Below are positions 18,981 to 27,324 of a stretch of 64,000 nt of DNA, piece by piece. A program made the position numbers and the translations under genes. Where the stretch lies: positions 124,001-188,000 of the forward strand of contig NZ_RHPJ01000002.1 of NCBI RefSeq assembly GCF_004786095.1, in the 5' to 3' direction. The stretch comes from Serinibacter arcticus (GTDB lineage: Bacteria > Actinomycetota > Actinomycetes > Actinomycetales > Beutenbergiaceae). How positions within the stretch are numbered: the first letter of the stretch is position 1; each line of letters starts with the position of its first letter. The notes beneath the pieces were generated by a model. It was not told the origin of the DNA, ran no database searches, and saw only the letters and a program-made list of their open reading frames with translations.

Positions 18981-19448
18981 TCAGTGCTGCTGCCGCGCGT
19001 AGGTCGCGAGCTGCTGGATGTAGGCGGCGCGCTGCATGACGTCGGCCCGCTGGGCGGCGTTCGCGATCGGCACGTGCATGACGTGGCGCCGCCCGCCGGA
19101 CTCCACCGTGACGATGACGTACCCCTGGACCACCGGCTCCTTCGCCAGGAGGAACAGCAGACCGAGCAGGGCGAACCACGCGGTGATCACCGCCATCACG
19201 ACGGCCCAGGTCGGGGTCTTCTGGGTGGCGATCGTCTGGTCGACCACCCACACGTCGGCCTCGGTCAGCGACATCGAGCCGGACGGGGTGACGATCTCGG
19301 TGTGCGTGACGCGGAGGTCGCCGAGCTGGACGAGGAACGGTGAGGCCACCGGGGGCGGGCCGGGCTGGCCGAAGCCGGGCTGGTACGGGACCGCCTGCGC
19401 CTGCGGCCAGTGCGGATCCTGCCAGTTCGGATTCGGTGGGTAGCTCAC
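18981..19448 (-). CDS. Membrane protein of unknown function
   Basis: A 155-residue protein with a Pro/Gln-rich N-terminus (about 1-40), a short beta-rich stretch (VQLGDLRVTHTEIVTPSG), then one long hydrophobic segment (about 80-103) and a C-terminal region that begins VVQGYVIVTVESGGRRHVMHVPI and ends in a helix MQRAAYIQQLATYARQQH. It resembles in layout small actinobacterial proteins with a bPH-like or DUF6232-like domain split by the membrane segment, but I cannot assign a family. The GTG at 19448 is the best start; no strong ribosome site is seen. Confidence 0.6.
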   Translation of the reverse strand: MSYPPNPNWQDPHWPQAQAVPYQPGFGQPGPPPVASPFLVQLGDLRVTHTEIVTPSGSMSLTEADVWVVDQTIATQKTPTWAVVMAVITAWFALLGLLFLLAKEPVVQGYVIVTVESGGRRHVMHVPIANAAQRADVMQRAAYIQQLATYARQQH

Positions 19449-19535
19449 CCGGCTGACGCTAGCGCCGTGGCCCGGCGGGTGGGGGACGCGGCGGACTCCC
19501 TGTGGATGACCGTCCCTCCTGCCCAGGATCGAGGC

Positions 19536-19557
19536 ACCTGTGCATACCTGCACAGGT
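19536..19557. promoter_or_regulatory. Palindromic operator upstream of the VapBC-type pair
   Basis: Perfect 9-4-9 inverted repeat: ACCTGTGCA, TACC, TGCACAGGT. It ends 11 bases before the antitoxin start codon, the place expected for a site bound by the ribbon-helix-helix antitoxin or antitoxin-toxin complex. Confidence 0.75.
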
Positions 19558-19568
19558 AGCCTGGTCGT

Positions 19569-19850
19569 ATGGCACTCCTGGAGAAGCGATTGCAGGTGCT
19601 GCTCGACGACGAGCGCTTCCGCCGGTTGGAGTCGGAGTCGGCGGTGACGGGGCGATCGGTCGGATCGATCGTCCGCGCGGCCATCGACCTGCACTTCTCC
19701 ACGGCCGGCGGTGGCGATGCCCGAGCGGCGGCGGCCCGTCGACTTCTCGACGCGACGGCGGTCCCGAGCGCCGGCGTCGAACCGGACTGGGCCGAGTCCA
19801 AGGCCGCCGTCGTCGCCGCGGGTGCCGTCACCCTTCCCTCGAAAGACTGA
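19569..19850 (+). CDS. VapB-type ribbon-helix-helix antitoxin
   Basis: A 93-residue protein whose first 50 residues form a ribbon-helix-helix: LQVLLDDERFRRLESESAVTGRSVGSIVRAAIDLH. A flexible Ala-rich tail ends in DWAESKAAVVAAGAVTLP, likely the toxin-binding part. It precedes a PIN-domain gene by three bases and has a perfect palindrome 11 bases upstream, so autorepression is expected. The ribbon binds DNA and the tail neutralises the ribonuclease toxin. Confidence 0.83.
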   Translation: MALLEKRLQVLLDDERFRRLESESAVTGRSVGSIVRAAIDLHFSTAGGGDARAAAARRLLDATAVPSAGVEPDWAESKAAVVAAGAVTLPSKD

Positions 19851-19853
19851 CGC

Positions 19854-20258
19854 GTGACGCGCGTCTTCCTCGACACCGCGGTGCTCGCGCTGGCCGTCGG
19901 CGGCGATCACCCGCTGCGCACCGCGTGCCGCAGCTACCTCCACCGCGCGGAACGCGGTGAGCTCGAGGTGCACGTGAGCGTCGAGGCGCTCCAGGAGCTG
20001 CTGTTCCACCGGATGAGGAGGGGTGAGCGTGGCGACGCCGTCGCCCTCGTGCGCGACGTCCGCGACCTGTGCCACGTGCACGCCTGCGACGACACCGTCG
20101 TCCTGCGCATGCTCGACCTCGTCGGCGAGAGCTCGCTCGGTGGCCGGGACGCCGTCCACGCGGCGACCGCACTGGTCGCCGGCTTCGTCGAGATCGTCAC
20201 GCCCGACGCCGACTTCGACGGCGTGCCCGGGCTCCGGCGTCGGGCGCCAGGGTCCTGA
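19854..20258 (+). CDS. VapC-type PIN-domain ribonuclease toxin
   Basis: A 134-residue PIN-domain protein. The acidic metal-binding residues are visible: Asp in VFLDTAVLAL (residue 7), Glu in VSVEALQELLF, Asp in GGRDAVHAATAL and Asp in VTPDADFDGV. PIN toxins of VapBC pairs are Mg2+-dependent endoribonucleases that cut tRNA or rRNA. It starts with GTG three bases after the antitoxin stop codon. Which RNA it cuts cannot be predicted. Confidence 0.85.
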   Translation: MTRVFLDTAVLALAVGGDHPLRTACRSYLHRAERGELEVHVSVEALQELLFHRMRRGERGDAVALVRDVRDLCHVHACDDTVVLRMLDLVGESSLGGRDAVHAATALVAGFVEIVTPDADFDGVPGLRRRAPGS

Positions 20259-20270
20259 CCTCCCGCGCCA

Positions 20271-21077
20271 CTACTCGCAGCCGACGCCGTCGCGGTCGCG
20301 GTCCAGGTGCGTGCCGTAGCCGGGGTCCCCGGTGCGGACCGGGGCCGCACCGGCGGCTCGGGCGGCGTCACAGTTCTTGAAGTAGGTGTTGGAGGGCGCG
20401 GGCGCGGCAGGCGCGACGGCGGCGGGGGCCGGTGCGGCGGGTGCCGCGGGGGCGGCCGCCTGGCGCTGCGCGGGCACGGACGCCTCGCGCGTCGTGACGG
20501 TCTCCTCGCGGCCGGTGACGTCGACCTCGCGCGTGCCGACCTCGGTCTCCCGCGTCCCGACGGCGGTCTCCCGCGCGGCCAGATCGGCCTCGCGGGTGTC
20601 GAGCTCCTCGGTACGGGTGGTCTGGGCGACCTCGAGGTCGGCCGTGGCCTGCGCGGCCTCGGTGTTCTCGGCCGCGACGAGCTCCAGCTCGACGACGCGG
20701 CCCTCGGCGGTGTCCCGCTCCTCCTCGGCCGTGACCAGGAGGGCGCTCTGCTCCTCGAGCGCGGTGGTCGTGGAGGTGAGCTCCTCCTGCGTCTCGAGCA
20801 GCTCGGGCTTCGACGCGTCGCCACCGACGCTGCCAAACATCAGGCCGAGGATCAGCCCGAGGACGCCGACTCCCGCCGTCGTCGCGTGGCGTCGCGTGCG
20901 CGAGGGGGTGCGGGTGGCCGACGCGGCACCGGCCGCCGCCCCGGCCGCGGCTCCGCCGGCTGCGGTGGTCGCCTGGAGCTCGACGGTGTGGTCGGTCCAG
21001 TCGGTGCCGTCCCAGTAGCGCTGGGAACCCGAGCCGTCGGGGTACCAACCGGGCGTGACGGAGCTGTTCTGGGGCAT
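20271..21077 (-). CDS. DUF2510/coiled-coil/excalibur surface protein
   Basis: A 268-residue membrane protein. A DUF2510 motif at the N-terminus (TPGWYPDGSGSQRYWDGTDWTDH) is followed by an Ala/Thr-rich linker, one transmembrane helix (about 78-95, VGVLGLILGLMFG) and a long outer coiled coil (about 100-205) with repeated TREA/TRET/TREV units. After a Pro/Ala linker comes an excalibur calcium-binding domain (YFKNCDAARAAGAAPV, ending HLDRDRDGVGCE) with its DxDxDG loop and two cysteines. ATG at 21077 has AGGA upstream. It probably bridges membrane and wall; ligand unknown. Confidence 0.85.
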   Translation of the reverse strand: MPQNSSVTPGWYPDGSGSQRYWDGTDWTDHTVELQATTAAGGAAAGAAAGAASATRTPSRTRRHATTAGVGVLGLILGLMFGSVGGDASKPELLETQEELTSTTTALEEQSALLVTAEEERDTAEGRVVELELVAAENTEAAQATADLEVAQTTRTEELDTREADLAARETAVGTRETEVGTREVDVTGREETVTTREASVPAQRQAAAPAAPAAPAPAAVAPAAPAPSNTYFKNCDAARAAGAAPVRTGDPGYGTHLDRDRDGVGCE

Positions 21078-21285
21078 GGCGACCGATCCTGTCGAGAGAG
21101 GGGTGAAGTTCTCGACGTCGAGCGCTTCCTGCCAACACTGGCAGCGCTCACAGTAGGGCCCGCGAGTCCGCCGCCGAGGCCATTCCGAGGCAATTCCGAA
21201 ATTGTTATCTAATCGTTTGCGCTCTACAAGCACAGCGGGGCCGGCGGCCCTCGCGGGAACCTGGATGTCGCTGTCATGATCGACC

Positions 21286-21678
21286 ATGCGCTCCCGCCAC
21301 CTGAGCCGCGTGATCGCGGCGAGCCCCGCCGTCGTGCACGCCGTCGCCTCCGATCCCGACCGCCTCGCGGAGTGGGCCGCCGGCCTGGCGACCGCGGACG
21401 TGACGCGCGACGGCGACGACCTCCTCGTCGACTCGCCCATGGGCCGGGTGCGCGTGCGGTTCGTGCCGCGCAACGACCTCGGCGTGATCGACCACGACGT
21501 CGTGCTGCCCTCGGGGGAGACCGTAACGAACCCGGTGCGCGTGCTGGCGCACCCCGACGGCGCCGAGATCGTTTTCACGGTGCGCCAGCTCGACCTCACG
21601 GACGAAGAGTTCGAGCGCGACTGCGCCGCGGTCGAGGCCGACCTCGAGCGCCTGGCCGGCCTGGTCGAGGGGCGCTGA
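21286..21678 (+). CDS. SRPBCC/polyketide-cyclase-like protein
   Basis: A 130-residue soluble protein with the START/SRPBCC layout: first strand RHLSRVIAASPAVVHAVASDPDRLAEWAAGL, central strands VRVRFVPRNDLGVIDHDVVL and a C-terminal helix DEEFERDCAAVEADLERLAGL. Such proteins bind hydrophobic ligands, but substrate and role are unknown. It is divergent from the excalibur gene; 208 bases of AT-richer intergenic DNA (including GTTATCTAATCG near 21203) probably carry the promoters. Confidence 0.75.
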   Translation: MRSRHLSRVIAASPAVVHAVASDPDRLAEWAAGLATADVTRDGDDLLVDSPMGRVRVRFVPRNDLGVIDHDVVLPSGETVTNPVRVLAHPDGAEIVFTVRQLDLTDEEFERDCAAVEADLERLAGLVEGR

Positions 21679-21952
21679 GCTCGCGGTACGTCGCCAGGCC
21701 GTACCCGGCCGCGACGGACGGAGGTCGCGTGCCGGCGTCCTCGGGCGAGCGGGAGAGCTCGCGACCATCCCGGGCATACTGATGCACGGCCGTCGCGACA
21801 TCAGCGGACCCGTCACCACACCGTGGAAGCTGCACGGGGCCTGGACGTCGAGCGCGAGCTGCACGTCGTCGAGACCGAAGGTCACGGAGGCGAGCCGGAG
21901 ATGGAACGCACCTGCCAAGCCCTCGATTGTTTTGCGCACTGATGGGACCGGA

Positions 21953-22090
21953 ATGAAGACCAACCCCAAGGGTCCCGCCGACTACGCAGCGTTCGGTCTG
22001 CTCCTCGTCGTGATGGCGATCGTGACGTGGATCGTCGTGGGCTGGGTGGCGACCTGGGTCGGCAGCCTCATCTCGCCACTGTTCTCCTGA
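21953..22090 (+). CDS. Small single-helix membrane protein
   Basis: A 45-residue candidate: MKTNPKGPADYAAFGLLL, then a strongly hydrophobic helix to about residue 35, ending GSLISPLFS. The layout (short basic N-terminus, one helix, short tail) is that of small actinobacterial membrane peptides. Support is limited to the clean start-helix-stop arrangement and a weak GGGACCGG upstream. The frame extends upstream to 21782, but that part looks non-coding. Function unknown. Confidence 0.4.
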   Translation: MKTNPKGPADYAAFGLLLVVMAIVTWIVVGWVATWVGSLISPLFS

Positions 22091-22180
22091 GCGTGCCGCC
22101 ACACCTCTCCCGGTGACACCGACCCGACCACGGGCCGATGGCGTTCGCTCCCGGGGTCGGGCAGGTGAGTCACCGCCCGG

Positions 22181-22261
22181 AAAGTACCTCGCGAACGCCC
22201 CAAAGTGCCTCGGGAACGCCCGAAAGTGCCTCGCGAACGCCCCAAAGTGCCTCGCGAATGG
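22181..22261. repeat. Four tandem 21-bp units of a dispersed repeat
   Basis: Units AAAGTRCCTCGSGAACGCCCS begin at 22181, 22202, 22223 and 22244; the last is incomplete. The array ends exactly at the stop codon of the minus-strand HyuB gene. Two related units sit directly after the LacI gene at 2126-2166. Confidence 0.85.
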
Positions 22262-24244
22262 TCAGGGGAGGGCGGCGACGAGGCGGGCGGCCTGGGCGCG
22301 TGCCTCCGCCAGCAGCGAGGCGTCGGCCGGCCCACGGGGGAAGCCGTCCGGGAGGGTGGCCAGCACCTCGTGCAGCAGCGCCCGACGGCGGGGCGCGCGA
22401 TCCAGCGGCGCCAGCGTCCGCAGGTGCACGTCCAGCTCGTCGAGCAGCTCGCGCGGGAACACCGCGTCCCAGCGCTCGCGCGCCGCGCCGCGGCCCCACC
22501 ACGACGGCTCCGGCCGGGAGGCGCCGCGCAGCTCTGCCGTCGCCGCCTCGTCCACGGCACCGCCTGTCACGCGCACGCCGTAGTCGCGCTCTCCCGCCTC
22601 GGCCGAGACGAGCTGCGCCAGCACGTCCGCCAGCACGAGAGGGGCCGGGCGCAGGAACGGGTCCCCGTAGCCGCCGGCCCCGGCCGTCCGCAGCGTCACC
22701 GTGTCGCCCACCTCGAGGGGCACCGTGTCGACCACGACGAGCCGCTGCTCGTCCGGGCGCCCGCGGTTGATCAGCAGCTCCGTGACCGCGCCGGGCCCGC
22801 CACCGGCGGCGCCCCACGGCTGGAACCGCGTGCGCTCGAGGCCGCGCGCCAGCAGCGTGCCCGGCTCCAGCGCCTCGAACTCGAGCTCGAGACCGCTGCC
22901 GCCGCGCCACCGCCCCGGTCCGGCGGAGTCCGGTCGCACCGCGTAGCGCAGCACGCGCACGCCGATCGCCGCCTCGACCGTCTCGACCGGGTTGTTGGCG
23001 AGGTTGGAGATGCCGCTGTCACGACCGTCGAGCCCGTCGGCGCCGCGGCGACCGCCGGTCCCGCCGACCATCGGTTCGACCACCTGCAGGTTCTTGCCCG
23101 GCCCGCTCGCGCGCGGTGCGAACACGACCGGCACCACGAGCCCGCTCGAGGCGGCCGGGAGCACGTCCGGCGCGGCCTGCACCAGGGCGCCGGAGACGAC
23201 GTCGTTCACGCGCGAGACCGTCGCGTGCCGCACCCCGACCGCCGCCGGTTCGACGGCGTTGAGCACGCTGCCCTCGGGCGCGTGGAACGTCACGACGTCC
23301 ATCAGCCCGCCGTTCAGCGGGACGTCGGGATCGAGCGTCCCGACCAGCGCGAACAACCGCGTCAGCACCCACGAGTGCGCGCGCCCCTGCGTGACCATGT
23401 TCAGCGCGGCCTCGACCTGCGGGTCCGTGCCCGTGAAGTCGAGGTCCAGGTGGCCGTCGGCGACCGTCGCCCGCACCGCGATCCGCAGGGGCAGGTCGCT
23501 CACGGCGTCGTTGTCGAGGTAGTCCTCGAACCGGTAGGTGCCGTCGGCCAGCCGGCCCAGCGCGCGGCGGGCGCGCGCCGCCGTCTGCGCCCGCGCGTGC
23601 GCGCCGATCTCGTCGAGCCCGCCCGGGTGGTCGGCGACCAGCTCGGCCACGCGGGCGCGCCCGCGGTCCAGCGCTGCGAGCATGGCCTGCAGGTCGCCGT
23701 CGTTCTGCTCGGGGGCGCGCGAGTTCGCGCGCAGGAACGCCTCGACGGCGGGCACGCGCCGCCCCGCCTCGACGTACTTCACGGGCGGGATCCGCAGCCC
23801 CTCGGCGAACACCGTGTCGTTGCGGACGCTGACGGAGGACGGCACGCGCCCCCCGACGTCGGACACGTGGATGAACGTCCAGCCGTAGCCGACGACCTCC
23901 TCGCCCTCGAAGTACGGCGCGATCGCGTGCACGTCGGGCAGGTGGGTCGACAGCGCTCCGGACGTGTACGGGTCGTTCGTCAGGATCACGTCACCGGGCG
24001 CCAGCCCCTCGCGCTGGCGCACCACGCGCACGGCCTCGGACACGTCCAGGCCGACGAAGCCCGACACCCCGATCCCCTGCGGGTAGGCGATGAACCGGCC
24101 GGAGGAGTCGGCGACGGCGCACGCGAAGTCCGCCGTCTCGCGCACGTACAGGCTGCGGCTGGCGCGCTGCAGCGCCAGGCTCATCTCCTCGGTCGCGGCG
24201 ACGAGCCGCGTCTGGCCCAGCTCGCGCTCAAGCACCGACAGCAC
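22262..24244 (-). CDS. hyuB: Hydantoinase B/oxoprolinase subunit
   Basis: A 660-residue HyuB-family protein. Recognisable parts are FACAVADSSGRFIAYPQGIGVSG near the N-terminus, DVILTNDPYTSGALSTHLPDVHAI, DLDFTGTDPQVEAALNMV, VVEPMVGGTGGRRGADG and the C-terminal GAGGYGDP. With HyuA it opens cyclic amide rings (hydantoins, N-methylhydantoin, 5-oxoproline) at the cost of ATP. The GTG at 24244 has GGAGG seven bases upstream and overlaps the HyuA end by 17 bases. The C-terminus carries about 130 residues after the GYGDP motif. A 21-bp tandem repeat begins directly after its stop codon. Confidence 0.9.
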   Translation of the reverse strand: MLSVLERELGQTRLVAATEEMSLALQRASRSLYVRETADFACAVADSSGRFIAYPQGIGVSGFVGLDVSEAVRVVRQREGLAPGDVILTNDPYTSGALSTHLPDVHAIAPYFEGEEVVGYGWTFIHVSDVGGRVPSSVSVRNDTVFAEGLRIPPVKYVEAGRRVPAVEAFLRANSRAPEQNDGDLQAMLAALDRGRARVAELVADHPGGLDEIGAHARAQTAARARRALGRLADGTYRFEDYLDNDAVSDLPLRIAVRATVADGHLDLDFTGTDPQVEAALNMVTQGRAHSWVLTRLFALVGTLDPDVPLNGGLMDVVTFHAPEGSVLNAVEPAAVGVRHATVSRVNDVVSGALVQAAPDVLPAASSGLVVPVVFAPRASGPGKNLQVVEPMVGGTGGRRGADGLDGRDSGISNLANNPVETVEAAIGVRVLRYAVRPDSAGPGRWRGGSGLELEFEALEPGTLLARGLERTRFQPWGAAGGGPGAVTELLINRGRPDEQRLVVVDTVPLEVGDTVTLRTAGAGGYGDPFLRPAPLVLADVLAQLVSAEAGERDYGVRVTGGAVDEAATAELRGASRPEPSWWGRGAARERWDAVFPRELLDELDVHLRTLAPLDRAPRRRALLHEVLATLPDGFPRGPADASLLAEARAQAARLVAALP

Positions 24245-26447
24245 GGGGCACCTCCAGGGGGTCGGTCTCGTTCGAGGGAGCAACGGGGGCGAGCAGCAGG
24301 TCGCCGGAGTCGGCCACGCGCACGCTCCAGCCCGGCGGCACGAGCACGCTCGTGTCGCCCTTCTCCACGACGGCGGGTCCCGCCACGGCGGCGCCCGCAC
24401 CGGGCGCCGCGGGCGCGTCCGCCGCCTCGTCACCGCTCACGACGGCGAGCACCGCCGCGTCGTGCCAGCGCCCGTCCAGGCGCAGCTCGCGCCGCCCGAC
24501 CTCGGCGAGCACGCGCCCGCCGGAGCGCGTCCGCACCTCGCCCTGGCGCCCGCTGACGGCCACGCGCACGGCCTCGACGAGCACGGGCGCGCCGTCGTCC
24601 GCGAAGCCGTGGTACCGCTCGTGCGCCTGCCCGAACGCCGCGCGCAGCGCCGCGGGCTCCGGCAGGGCGACGCCGTCGGCGTCGAGTCGGGCCGTCCCGC
24701 CGGTCAGCACCTCGACCGTCAGCGTGGTCGGCTGCCCGTCGTAGCGCGCGTCGACGGCGAGCACGACGTCGCCGTCGGCCCCCGCGCCCTGCTCGTGCCA
24801 CCACGCCAGGGCCTCGGCGACCACGGCTCCCGCCACCGCGGAGATCTCCGCGATGCCGACCTCGTCGGCCCGCGCGCGCAGCGAGCGCACCAGGTCCCGA
24901 CGCACGGGCGCGAGGGCCGCGCCGAGCGCGCAGAACGTGGCGGCCGCCGTCGGGACGATGACGCGGCGCACGCCGAGGTCGCGCGCGAGCAGAGCGGAGT
25001 GCGTGCCGCCGGCGCCGCCGAACGCGACGAACGTGAACGCGTCCGGCACCTCGCCGTGGCGCGCGAGCACGGTGCGCACGCGCGTGGACATGCCGGCGGT
25101 GGCGGTGCGCAGCGCGGCGTCGACGGCGGCGCTCGCGTCCGGCACGTCGTCGTCCAGCGCCTCGGCCAGGACGGTGAGGGCGGCCGTCGCGGCGGGCGCG
25201 TCGAGCCGCATCCGGCCCTCGAGGAACGCGCCGTCGGCCAGTGCGCCCGCGTGCACGTAGGCGTCGGTCAGCGAGGGTTCGGTGCCGCCGAGGCCGTAGG
25301 CGACCGGGCCGGGATGGGCGCCCACGCTGCGGGGGCCGACGCGCAGCGCCGCGACCTCGCCCGAGGTGTCCACCCACGCGACGGAGCCGCCGCCGGCCCC
25401 GATCGCCTCGACGTCGACCACGGGCATCGTCAGGGGGTGGTCGCCGATGGTCGTGCCGGTGGTGACGGCGGGCCGGCCTGCGCCCACGACGCCGATGTCG
25501 CTGCTCGTGCCGCCCATGTCGAACGTGACGAGGTCGGTGTCGGGCCACAGCAGCCCGGCGGCCGCGACGCCCGAGGCGGGTCCGGAGAGAACCGTGACGA
25601 CGGGGCGCGCGATCGCGTCGGCGAACGAGACTGAGCCGCCGTTCGACGTCGAGATGAACAGCGGTGCCGTCAGGCCGATCCCGGCCACGCGCTCGCGCAG
25701 CGAGGTCAGGTAGGACGTCATGAGCGGGCGGATCTGGGCGTCGAGCACGGCCAGCGCCGTGCGCTCGTACTCCCCGGCCTCGGGCCACAGCGCCCCGGCC
25801 GACGTCACGGGCACGCCGAGGTCGGCGGCGAGCAGGTCGGCGAGCTCGGCCTCGCGCTCGGGCGCCGCGTAGCCGCCGACCAGGCACACCGTGACGGCGT
25901 CGGCGGCGGTCGCGACCAGGGCCTCGCGGGCCGCGCGGTAGGCCACGGAGTCGCGCGTGACCGACGCGCCCACGGGGGCGCCGTCGGGCGTGAAGCGCAG
26001 GTCGATCTCGACCACCTGGTCGCGGTCGACGACGGGGCGCGGCGGCGTCGCGTGCAGGTCGAACGAGCGCGGCAGCCGGGCGCGGCCGATGTGCACGAGG
26101 TCGCGGTGCCCGCGCGAGGTCAGCACCGCCACGCGCGCGACCCGGCGCTGCAGGATCGCGTTCAGCCCGATCGTGGTGCCGTGGGTGATCGAGGCGACGT
26201 CGGCCGCCGCGACCCCGAGGCCCAGCAGGTCGCGCAGCCCCTGCTCGACGGCGCGGGCCGGGTCCTGCGGCGTGCTCGCGACCTTGTGCGCCACCAGGTG
26301 GGCGAGGTCGTGGGAGCGCCCGTCGCCCGGGACGGCGACCAGGTCGGTGAACGTGCCACCGACGTCGACGCCGATGCGCCACCGTCGGGCGAGAGGCGCG
26401 GGCGTCGTTGCCGAGGCGGGCGACGGGGGAGCGGCTGAGCTGGTGAT
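24228..26447 (-). CDS. hyuA: Hydantoinase A/oxoprolinase subunit, start codon not canonical
   Basis: A HyuA-family ATPase subunit of about 739 residues (acetate kinase/Hsp70-like fold). The first phosphate motif RIGVDVGGTFTDLV is encoded at 26340-26381, followed by SITHGTTIGLNAILQRR, VTFDMGGTSSDIG, GAGGGSVAWVD and FVAFGGAGGTHSALLARDLG. The frame is open back to the preceding gene, but no ATG, GTG or TTG lies upstream of the motif; the first GTG (26294) would remove it. An ATC at 26447 with AGGA eight bases upstream is the most plausible start, or the start codon is mutated. I set the start there as an inference. It follows the permease stop by 10 bases and overlaps HyuB. Confidence 0.8.
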   Translation of the reverse strand: MTSSAAPPSPASATTPAPLARRWRIGVDVGGTFTDLVAVPGDGRSHDLAHLVAHKVASTPQDPARAVEQGLRDLLGLGVAAADVASITHGTTIGLNAILQRRVARVAVLTSRGHRDLVHIGRARLPRSFDLHATPPRPVVDRDQVVEIDLRFTPDGAPVGASVTRDSVAYRAAREALVATAADAVTVCLVGGYAAPEREAELADLLAADLGVPVTSAGALWPEAGEYERTALAVLDAQIRPLMTSYLTSLRERVAGIGLTAPLFISTSNGGSVSFADAIARPVVTVLSGPASGVAAAGLLWPDTDLVTFDMGGTSSDIGVVGAGRPAVTTGTTIGDHPLTMPVVDVEAIGAGGGSVAWVDTSGEVAALRVGPRSVGAHPGPVAYGLGGTEPSLTDAYVHAGALADGAFLEGRMRLDAPAATAALTVLAEALDDDVPDASAAVDAALRTATAGMSTRVRTVLARHGEVPDAFTFVAFGGAGGTHSALLARDLGVRRVIVPTAAATFCALGAALAPVRRDLVRSLRARADEVGIAEISAVAGAVVAEALAWWHEQGAGADGDVVLAVDARYDGQPTTLTVEVLTGGTARLDADGVALPEPAALRAAFGQAHERYHGFADDGAPVLVEAVRVAVSGRQGEVRTRSGGRVLAEVGRRELRLDGRWHDAAVLAVVSGDEAADAPAAPGAGAAVAGPAVVEKGDTSVLVPPGWSVRVADSGDLLLAPVAPSNETDPLEVPRAVGA

Positions 26448-26457
26448 GACGGTCGTC

Positions 26458-27324
26458 CTAGAGGAATCGGGAGATGCGGACGGTGCGGTCGAGCACCGCG
26501 ATGACCACGACGGAGGCGAGCAGCATCAGCGTCGAGATCGCGGCGATCGTCGGCTCCATCTGCACCTGCACGGCGGAGTAGATGAGCACCGGCGCGGTGG
26601 CCGAGCGGGCGCCGGCGACGAACACCGAGACCGCGACCTCGCCGAGCGAGATGACCGCGGCGAGGAAGCCCGCGGCCACGATCCCGGGGCGCAGCAGCGG
26701 CACCGTGACGGTGAGGAACGCGCGCAGGGGCGAGGCGCCGAGCGACTGCGCGGCGCGCACGAGCCGCGGGTCGAGCGACGCTGCGCTGACCGAGATGACG
26801 CGGATCGCGAACGGCAGCGTGACCACGAGGTGGGCCAGGATCAGTCCAGCGCTCGAGCCGACGAGCCCGAGACCCTGCATCTGGTGCAGCAGCGCGAGGC
26901 CGAGCATCACGCCCGGCACCATGATCGGCGCGAGGAAGAGGAGCGAGAGCGCCTGGCGGCCGGGGAAGCGCCCGGCGCCGACGGCGTAGCCGCCCAGCAC
27001 GCCGAGCACCACCACGATCGGCACCACCACCAGGAGCAGGCGGCCGGACGCGGCGAGCGCGCCGAGCCACGCGTCGCTGGAGAACACCTCGCCGTACCAA
27101 CGCAGCGAGAGGCCCGAGGGCGGGAACGCGAAGCTGTTGCGGTCGGCGAACGAGCTGATCGCGACCACGAGCAGCGGCAGCACCAGGAAGACGCAGACGA
27201 GCACCACGGGCAGCGCGGCACCGACGCGGCGCAGGCGCGCGCGTGTGTGCGCCCGGCTGCGGGCGCGGCTCTGGTCGGGGCTCGGCGAGGCGGCGCGGGT
27301 GGCGACGGCGGTGCTCTCAGGCAC
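26458..27324 (-). CDS. PotC-type ABC permease
   Basis: A 288-residue permease of the spermidine/putrescine (PotC) type with six membrane helices. Residues 1-35 form a basic cytoplasmic tail. The conserved EAA-like loop is AAQSLGASPLRAFLTVTVPLL and the helix before it is IRVISVSAASLDPRLVR. The GTG at 27324 overlaps the end of the previous permease by eight bases, so it is translated with it. With the ATPase and lipoprotein it forms an importer likely feeding the HyuAB enzyme. Confidence 0.88.
   Translation of the reverse strand: MPESTAVATRAASPSPDQSRARSRAHTRARLRRVGAALPVVLVCVFLVLPLLVVAISSFADRNSFAFPPSGLSLRWYGEVFSSDAWLGALAASGRLLLVVVPIVVVLGVLGGYAVGAGRFPGRQALSLLFLAPIMVPGVMLGLALLHQMQGLGLVGSSAGLILAHLVVTLPFAIRVISVSAASLDPRLVRAAQSLGASPLRAFLTVTVPLLRPGIVAAGFLAAVISLGEVAVSVFVAGARSATAPVLIYSAVQVQMEPTIAAISTLMLLASVVVIAVLDRTVRISRFL

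Noticed and set aside
22205-24556. A 783-residue plus-strand frame opposite HyuB
   Set aside because: Antisense shadow; the minus strand has the conserved HyuB sequence from end to end.
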